Assembly (NCBI RefSeq): GCF_902806455.1
Contig: NZ_CADCWQ010000001.1
Span: 2,666,001-2,730,000, forward strand
From: Virgibacillus doumboii
Lineage (GTDB): Bacteria > Bacillota > Bacilli > Bacillales > Amphibacillaceae
DNA: 64,000 nucleotides
Reading direction: 5' to 3'
The notes beneath the pieces were generated by a model. The model was given only the letters and a program-made list of their open reading frames with translations. It did no database searches and had not been told where the DNA came from. Made by a program: the position numbers and the translations under genes. Shown here piece after piece: positions 60,228-64,000 of this stretch. The first letter of the stretch is position 1. Each line of letters begins with the position of its first letter.

Positions 60228-60258
60228 AAAAGCATGATACCACAATTGGTGTCATGCT
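60228..60258 (-). terminator. Terminator of the MaoC-like gene
   Basis: AGCATGACACCA and TGGTATCATGCT form a long stem on the minus strand, ending TTTTTTATT. Confidence 0.75.
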
Positions 60259-60306
60259 GAAGTATTTCCTAGCGGTTTAGTAGTTTTGCTTTTCGGTTAT
60301 TTAAAT

Positions 60307-60681
60307 TTAGTCTCTAATTATTCCAGAAATCGAGCCTTTAATAACCTCTTTTCCTATTTGGTTCGTAAATACCGACTTCATTGCGACCTTTTTAAACCCA
60401 TCAGCCTGTTCAACATAAGTAATAGTTAATTCACATGTAATTGTATCACCGGTAAATACCGGTCGGACAAATTCATTATTAATCTCTCTGGCGATGTAGT
60501 TTAAATCACCGCCAATCTTTGTTGCGATACTTGCCGTAAATAGCCCCTGTACCATTATTCGGCCGTTTTCATCAGGTTCCACATGATGCTTTCCCTGATC
60601 GCCGGAAATACGGCCAAACTCCAGAACTTCTTCCTTTGTGAACGTTCTTTCCCATGTAAAAACATCACCATTTTTAATCAA
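60307..60681 (-). CDS. MaoC-like hotdog-fold dehydratase family protein
   Basis: A 124-residue protein with FTKEEVLEFGRISGDQGKHH near residue 14 and IMVQGLFTASIATKIGGDLN, placing it with MaoC-type hydratases or thioesterases. The usual hydratase signature DxNPxH is changed (SGDQGKHHVEPD), so activity is uncertain. TTG at 60681 follows GGGGGAAG. Confidence 0.82.
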   Translation of the reverse strand: MIKNGDVFTWERTFTKEEVLEFGRISGDQGKHHVEPDENGRIMVQGLFTASIATKIGGDLNYIAREINNEFVRPVFTGDTITCELTITYVEQADGFKKVAMKSVFTNQIGKEVIKGSISGIIRD

Positions 60682-60734
60682 TTATCTTCCCCCTTTGAAT
60701 ATTACTTTCGACAAATTAAGGGGAGATTCCTTTA

Positions 60735-61637
60735 TTAATACTTATCAATCGTCACGCCCAACACAGAAGCCCTGACAAATTCCATATCCTGAAAGCGCTC
60801 CAATTCACTAGGTGTCCCGGTTACCACCGCTCCGCTGATAGTAGTATCTTCTTTCGCATTTTTGTCGTACGGGAATTTTTCTGACACCGGGAACCCATAC
60901 GCATCTTCCCCACGTTTTACTTTATCCTTATCATACTCCCATTCTTCCTCTAATTGTTTCAGTTCCTTTTCAATTGTTTTATTGAGCCATAACCAGTCCA
61001 CACTCTCATAACCAAGCAATTCTCCCAATTCTTCCTGAGTTTTAGGTTCTTTGAAGGAAAGTGCTACTTCAACCAGTGTGTTCTCATCCAGACCGGTGGC
61101 AATTTCCAGTTCCTGTGGCAAAATATTATAGCTGACTCCCGGAAAATAAAAGTCAATTTCACGCTCATTATTAAACTTGTTATAACGAACAACCCTTTTA
61201 TCCCCATTAGTTAATTTGGACATTTCCATCATCCCGCTGCCCTGATCAATTACCTCAACATCGCCAATAGCCGGATATTTTTTTGTCACGGTGTCCCAGA
61301 CAATTCTCCTGTCGCCAATTGTCTTAAAATAAGTTGTTTTGCCAATTACACTGAATAGGTTATGATGATATCTTGTACCACTGGTGATTAATGCCCCCTG
61401 CTGATAGCCCTCTTTTAACAATTCGTCATTCTGTGCCTGCTCTTTTTCGATTTTTTTATTCGTCAGATACTCACCGCCACTATAGATAAGCATACTAAAT
61501 ACTACCAGCGTGATGATAGAAATCGCCGTATATAACACGATTTGCTTCCACTTCGTTCGCTTAACTGATTTCTGAAAAGAAGGATCGGTCGTGAAATCAA
61601 TATCCGGGTTCTGGTTGGAATTCTTTTTATCGTCCAT
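60735..61637 (-). CDS. Anti-sigma factor (sigma factor regulator family) for the adjacent ECF factor
   Basis: A 300-residue single-pass protein. A cytosolic head (DDKKNSNQNPDIDFTTDPSF, then KRTKWKQ) leads to one helix (YTAISIITLVVFSMLIYSGG) and a long outside domain that resembles the Sigma_reg_N and Sigma_reg_C domains. The start is ATG at 61637 behind GAGGAGG; it overlaps the sigma gene by eleven bases, the usual pair layout. The inducing signal is unknown. Confidence 0.85.
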   Translation of the reverse strand: MDDKKNSNQNPDIDFTTDPSFQKSVKRTKWKQIVLYTAISIITLVVFSMLIYSGGEYLTNKKIEKEQAQNDELLKEGYQQGALITSGTRYHHNLFSVIGKTTYFKTIGDRRIVWDTVTKKYPAIGDVEVIDQGSGMMEMSKLTNGDKRVVRYNKFNNEREIDFYFPGVSYNILPQELEIATGLDENTLVEVALSFKEPKTQEELGELLGYESVDWLWLNKTIEKELKQLEEEWEYDKDKVKRGEDAYGFPVSEKFPYDKNAKEDTTISGAVVTGTPSELERFQDMEFVRASVLGVTIDKY

Positions 61638-62130
61638 CATTTGCCTCCTCATACAGTTTGACTAACTTCTTTCTTGCGCGGAATAAATTCGTTTTTATCG
61701 AACTGATGCTCATGCCCAGTAACTTTGAAATCTCGTCATACGAAAGTTCAGATTCATATTTCAGTAAAAGAAGTTCCCTAAATCGCGGTTTCAATTTATT
61801 CAATAGTAGATGAAGTTCTTCCTTGCGTTCGTTTTCCAAAATAACTGCTTCCGGCATTTCGTCAGATTCACTTTCCCTAATATTTTCTTTCAGATTGAAT
61901 ATGTATTTTTTATCCTTGCGGCGTTGATCATAATAAAAATTCAATGCCACCCGAATCAGCCAGCTCCGTACTTTGGAGGAACGAATGGAATCGGAATATC
62001 TCAGGTATTTGTATGCTGTTTCCTGTACTGCATCCTCCGCATCTTTATGAGGAACGCCTTTTTTCACTAAGTACCGGTAAACAATATTCAGCTCATTATT
62101 CAGTTCATCGTTTTGTGTATGATTTCCCAT
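61627..62130 (-). CDS. ECF-type RNA polymerase sigma factor
   Basis: A 167-residue sigma-70 family factor with region 2 (HKDAEDAVQETAYKYLRYSD, SKVRSWLIRVALNFYYDQRR) and region 4 (LSYDEISKLLGMSISSIKTN). ATG at 62130 follows GGGGGAGGG; the frame to 62199 has no site. It overlaps the anti-sigma gene. A near-consensus ECF promoter lies just upstream. Confidence 0.93.
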   Translation of the reverse strand: MGNHTQNDELNNELNIVYRYLVKKGVPHKDAEDAVQETAYKYLRYSDSIRSSKVRSWLIRVALNFYYDQRRKDKKYIFNLKENIRESESDEMPEAVILENERKEELHLLLNKLKPRFRELLLLKYESELSYDEISKLLGMSISSIKTNLFRARKKLVKLYEEANDGR

Positions 62131-62152
62131 GTCCCTCCCCCTGTGCCTATAA

Positions 62153-62179
62153 GACGTATGAATCGGTAGAAAGTTTACA
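62153..62179 (-). promoter_or_regulatory. Near-consensus ECF promoter, probable autoregulation
   Basis: On the minus strand TGTAAAC is followed after 16 bases by CGTC, 23 bases before the sigma factor start codon. This fits the ECF pattern TGAAAC-N16-CGTC and suggests the sigma factor drives its own operon. Confidence 0.75.
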
Positions 62180-62207
62180 ACTGGAATATATTTTATCATG
62201 AAAAAAA

Positions 62208-62231
62208 CTGCAACTTTTAAAAGTTGCAGTT
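62208..62231 (-). terminator. Terminator of the cupin gene
   Basis: CTGCAACTTTT and AAAAGTTGCAG pair perfectly; the minus strand ends GTTTTTTTCAT. Confidence 0.8.
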
Positions 62232-62249
62232 TCCAGAGTATATATTCTC

Positions 62250-62606
62250 CTATTTCTCCTTCGCCATCACGAGCGCCGGATCCAGCCCGTTGCTTTCGAT
62301 GACAATTGCAGTCAGTCCATTCTCTGTTTTAGCCTCATGCCACTCGTTCTTCTCCCAATAAACAGTATCCCCAGTCTCTACAGGGAAAAAATCAACACTG
62401 TTTCCACGCACAAAACCCTCACCAGCTGTAATTACCATCAACTGAGGCACTACCGCCTGATGATATCCAATATTCCCCTTCTCCTCGAGTTGCACATACC
62501 CCACGTGTGCACCTTCCTCTGTTTGCAGGATGCGTGACATGGTGAAGTCTGAGTCGAATCTAGTAATGTTTCTCCCATGTTCCTGACTAAATTGGTAGAT
62601 TTTCAT
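62250..62606 (-). CDS. Cupin-domain protein, 118 aa
   Basis: A single beta-barrel cupin with HVGYVQLEEKGNIGYHQAV (motif 1 region) and GDTVYWEKNEWHEAKTENGL (motif 2 region, His in NEWHEA). Members bind a metal or a small ligand. ATG at 62606 follows GAGGAGA; the frame to 62708 overlaps the next gene. It starts 19 bases after the VOC gene stop, forming a two-gene unit. Confidence 0.86.
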   Translation of the reverse strand: MKIYQFSQEHGRNITRFDSDFTMSRILQTEEGAHVGYVQLEEKGNIGYHQAVVPQLMVITAGEGFVRGNSVDFFPVETGDTVYWEKNEWHEAKTENGLTAIVIESNGLDPALVMAKEK

Positions 62607-62625
62607 CAAAGTCTCCTCTCGTTCC

Positions 62626-63024
62626 TTATACCCCGGGGGCAACCAGTTCCACTTTGATCCGGTCCGGGTCCTCAAAATAAACAGCATAATAATCCTTTCC
62701 ACCGGCAAAAGGATGTTTATCCGGGTAAAGAATATTTACGCCGTAGCTCCTCAGTTCCTCAGCCACCTGATCAACATGCTTTCGTGAACGAGCATGAAAG
62801 GCAAGATGGTTTAATCCCACGCGGCATCTGTGATAAGGAATATCCAGAAACCTTTCCTCGGCCTGTACAAAAACGATATATGTTTCATCTATTTTCCAGC
62901 TTTGACCACTTTTCCATTCCTGGTACTTAGAATAACCTAAATCCTCAAGCAACCAACTCCAGAATTCTACCGATCTCTTTAAATCCGAAACATACAGTTC
63001 AATGTGATGTAACCCTTTCAGCAT
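62626..63024 (-). CDS. VOC-superfamily protein
   Basis: A 132-residue glyoxalase-fold protein: LHHIELYVSDLKRSVEFWSW at the start, VGLNHLAFHARSRKHVDQVA mid-way, and YYAVYFEDPDRIKVELVAPG at the end. His, His and Glu metal residues are in place. ATG at 63024 follows GGGAGG. It is the first gene of a unit with the cupin, suggesting they handle the same molecule. Confidence 0.87.
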   Translation of the reverse strand: MLKGLHHIELYVSDLKRSVEFWSWLLEDLGYSKYQEWKSGQSWKIDETYIVFVQAEERFLDIPYHRCRVGLNHLAFHARSRKHVDQVAEELRSYGVNILYPDKHPFAGGKDYYAVYFEDPDRIKVELVAPGV

Positions 63025-63048
63025 AGTCGTTCCTCCCACAAGCAATAT

Positions 63049-63603
63049 CTATTCTGCGACGATTTTCTCACCATCTTTTGAAATGGCTTCAAAAGTATAA
63101 GGCCCTAAACCATCCTTCATCTTTAAAAGAAAAAATCGATTACCGTTTATTGGGATAAAAGAGATATTATTATAATTCTTCTTCTCAGTTTCTATATGGA
63201 TTTTTTCCACATTAGGATTTGTAATCATTCCAAAGTAATAAGTAATGTGCTCTCCATCTGGTTTAGATACTCCAGATGTCCCCCAAGTAATTCCTTTATA
63301 TTCTTTAGCAGGTGGATAATAGGTGTTCGCCAATACACCAGGTTGGTCACTATTATCAACAAGCTTCCATGATCCCAGCCAATTTTGCTCAAGTCTGCCG
63401 GCAAACACGGTATGCCTGTTTCTGAAAAACGTTAACCACTCATCACCCACCTTCCTCACACCATATATTTCTTCTATAGAAGGCGTCCGGGAATTCGTGA
63501 TATGAAATACATCTTCAGTGGTGGGAGTTTGCTGATGGTTATATATGAGAAACATAACAATGAATAGACTCACTAAAGCAATTCCAATTACAATTTTTTT
63601 AAT
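63049..63603 (-). CDS. Secreted or membrane-anchored hypothetical protein
   Basis: The frame contains a hydrophobic N-terminal segment (KKIVIGIALVSLFIVMFLIY) and an outside domain with EEIYGVRKVGDEWLTFFRNR. The only ribosome site, GGGGGAG at 63609, lies before an ATT at 63603, which would give the full signal segment; the first conventional start is GTG at 63573, in the middle of that segment with no site. So an AUU start or a lost start codon is possible. Family unknown. Confidence 0.65.
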   Translation of the reverse strand: MKKIVIGIALVSLFIVMFLIYNHQQTPTTEDVFHITNSRTPSIEEIYGVRKVGDEWLTFFRNRHTVFAGRLEQNWLGSWKLVDNSDQPGVLANTYYPPAKEYKGITWGTSGVSKPDGEHITYYFGMITNPNVEKIHIETEKKNYNNISFIPINGNRFFLLKMKDGLGPYTFEAISKDGEKIVAE

Positions 63604-63689
63604 AAAAACACTCCCCCTTTAAAACAGTGAGGTTCATTCATTAAGACAACTGATTGGTGTAAAAAATTTAAAATATTCCACCTTTAATT

Positions 63690-63905
63690 ATCCCATTAAG
63701 GCTGCTGGATAACAAGAGCGCCTTGACAGTTAAAGAAGAAGTGGAAAATGGCAAACTAAAAATTCTGTCTCACTCAGAAGAGCTCGAGCCAATATATTCC
63801 CATATGTTAATTAAAAAGAAAAAATGGCTGATGCCAGCGGTGGAGACTTTTGTTGAAGTTGTTCTAAATTCTGTTGGTGAATCTGATTTACAGGCTACCC
63901 GTTAA
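63690..63905 (+). pseudogene. LysR-type regulator, C-terminal fragment
   Basis: The frame reads LTVKEEVENGKLKILSHSEE and LEPIYSHMLIKKKKWLMPAV, the last part of the effector domain of LysR regulators. No HTH or start precedes it, so most of the gene is lost. A TTG at 63723 has no ribosome site. It overlaps the end of the next minus-strand gene by four bases. Confidence 0.65.
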
Positions 63906-64000
63906 CTCAAATTGGTATCGTTATTTCTCTTAACAGCAAATCTTCTGAGCAGAAAACAAACCAGGTACGCAATACAGGTTAATCCGAACAAAGCGAAAAT
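63902..64000 (-). CDS. Membrane protein, 3' end only
   Basis: The minus-strand frame is open from the right edge of the window to a TAA at 63902. The visible 32 residues hold a hydrophobic helix (FALFGLTCIAYLVCFLLRRF) and a short polar tail, like the last segment of an MFS transporter or similar permease. The rest lies outside the window. Confidence 0.5.
   Translation of the reverse strand: MFALFGLTCIAYLVCFLLRRFAVKRNNDTNLS

Overview
The window is low-GC, Gram-positive, spore-forming Bacillaceae DNA. The evidence is strong AGGAGG-type ribosome sites, frequent TTG and GTG starts, a csgA spore-protein gene, a probable SigB promoter, an S-box (SAM-I) leader and many Bacillus-type families (NRDE, DUF4256, DUF817, DUF2975, YdbC, AI-2E, SppA, BCCT). 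The protein set fits a mildly salt-tolerant genus near Virgibacillus or Oceanobacillus, but no marker gene here fixes the genus.

Layout. (1) 0-13 kb is an accessory patchwork: LysE exporter end, HAD phosphatase, small membrane proteins, a lipoprotein, CPBP and M50 proteases, two ArsR regulators, an XRE/MmyB regulator divergent from an aldo-keto reductase, and several broken genes. It is marked by about eleven copies of a ~30-75 bp palindromic repeat (core GCGCCCGATTGCTTA), all in one orientation and nearly all just after the stop codon of a minus-strand gene. (2) 13-25.6 kb holds a NarL/HisKA_3 two-component system divergent from an extended SDR, a 28-aa holin-like toxin gene, a quinone-type oxidoreductase, DinB, NUDIX and GNAT genes, a DHA2 drug exporter, an AI-2E transporter and an ECF sigma/anti-sigma pair. 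(3) 25.7-32.7 kb holds csgA with a coupled small gene, an acyl-CoA ligase, RDD, sppA, YdbC, SDR and exonuclease genes. (4) 32.7-35 kb is a SAM-I riboswitch with its attenuator, followed by a cyclase-family gene and a MetE-like methyltransferase. A 20-bp minisatellite and an NRDE gene follow. (5) 36-45 kb holds a second DHA2 exporter, a YflT-type stress gene behind a SigB-like promoter, a two-gene micro-operon, a DinB pseudogene, a BCCT transporter and a flavin monooxygenase/reductase pair. (6) 45-64 kb is a long run of short minus-strand genes (GNAT, VOC, DUF4269, DUF817, DUF4181 and others), a decayed IS607-type element with an intact tnpB, and a second ECF sigma/anti-sigma operon.

Most genes are single-gene or two-gene units on the minus strand, often VOC, GNAT, DinB or NUDIX detoxification-type enzymes, as in accessory genome regions. 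Clear functional partnerships are the two sigma/anti-sigma pairs, sensor kinase/response regulator, flavin reductase/monooxygenase, DUF2975/XRE, and the riboswitch operon. At least eight genes or gene fragments are visibly broken by frameshift, nonsense mutation or truncation. Family calls rest on motif and sequence recognition only; no database search was run.
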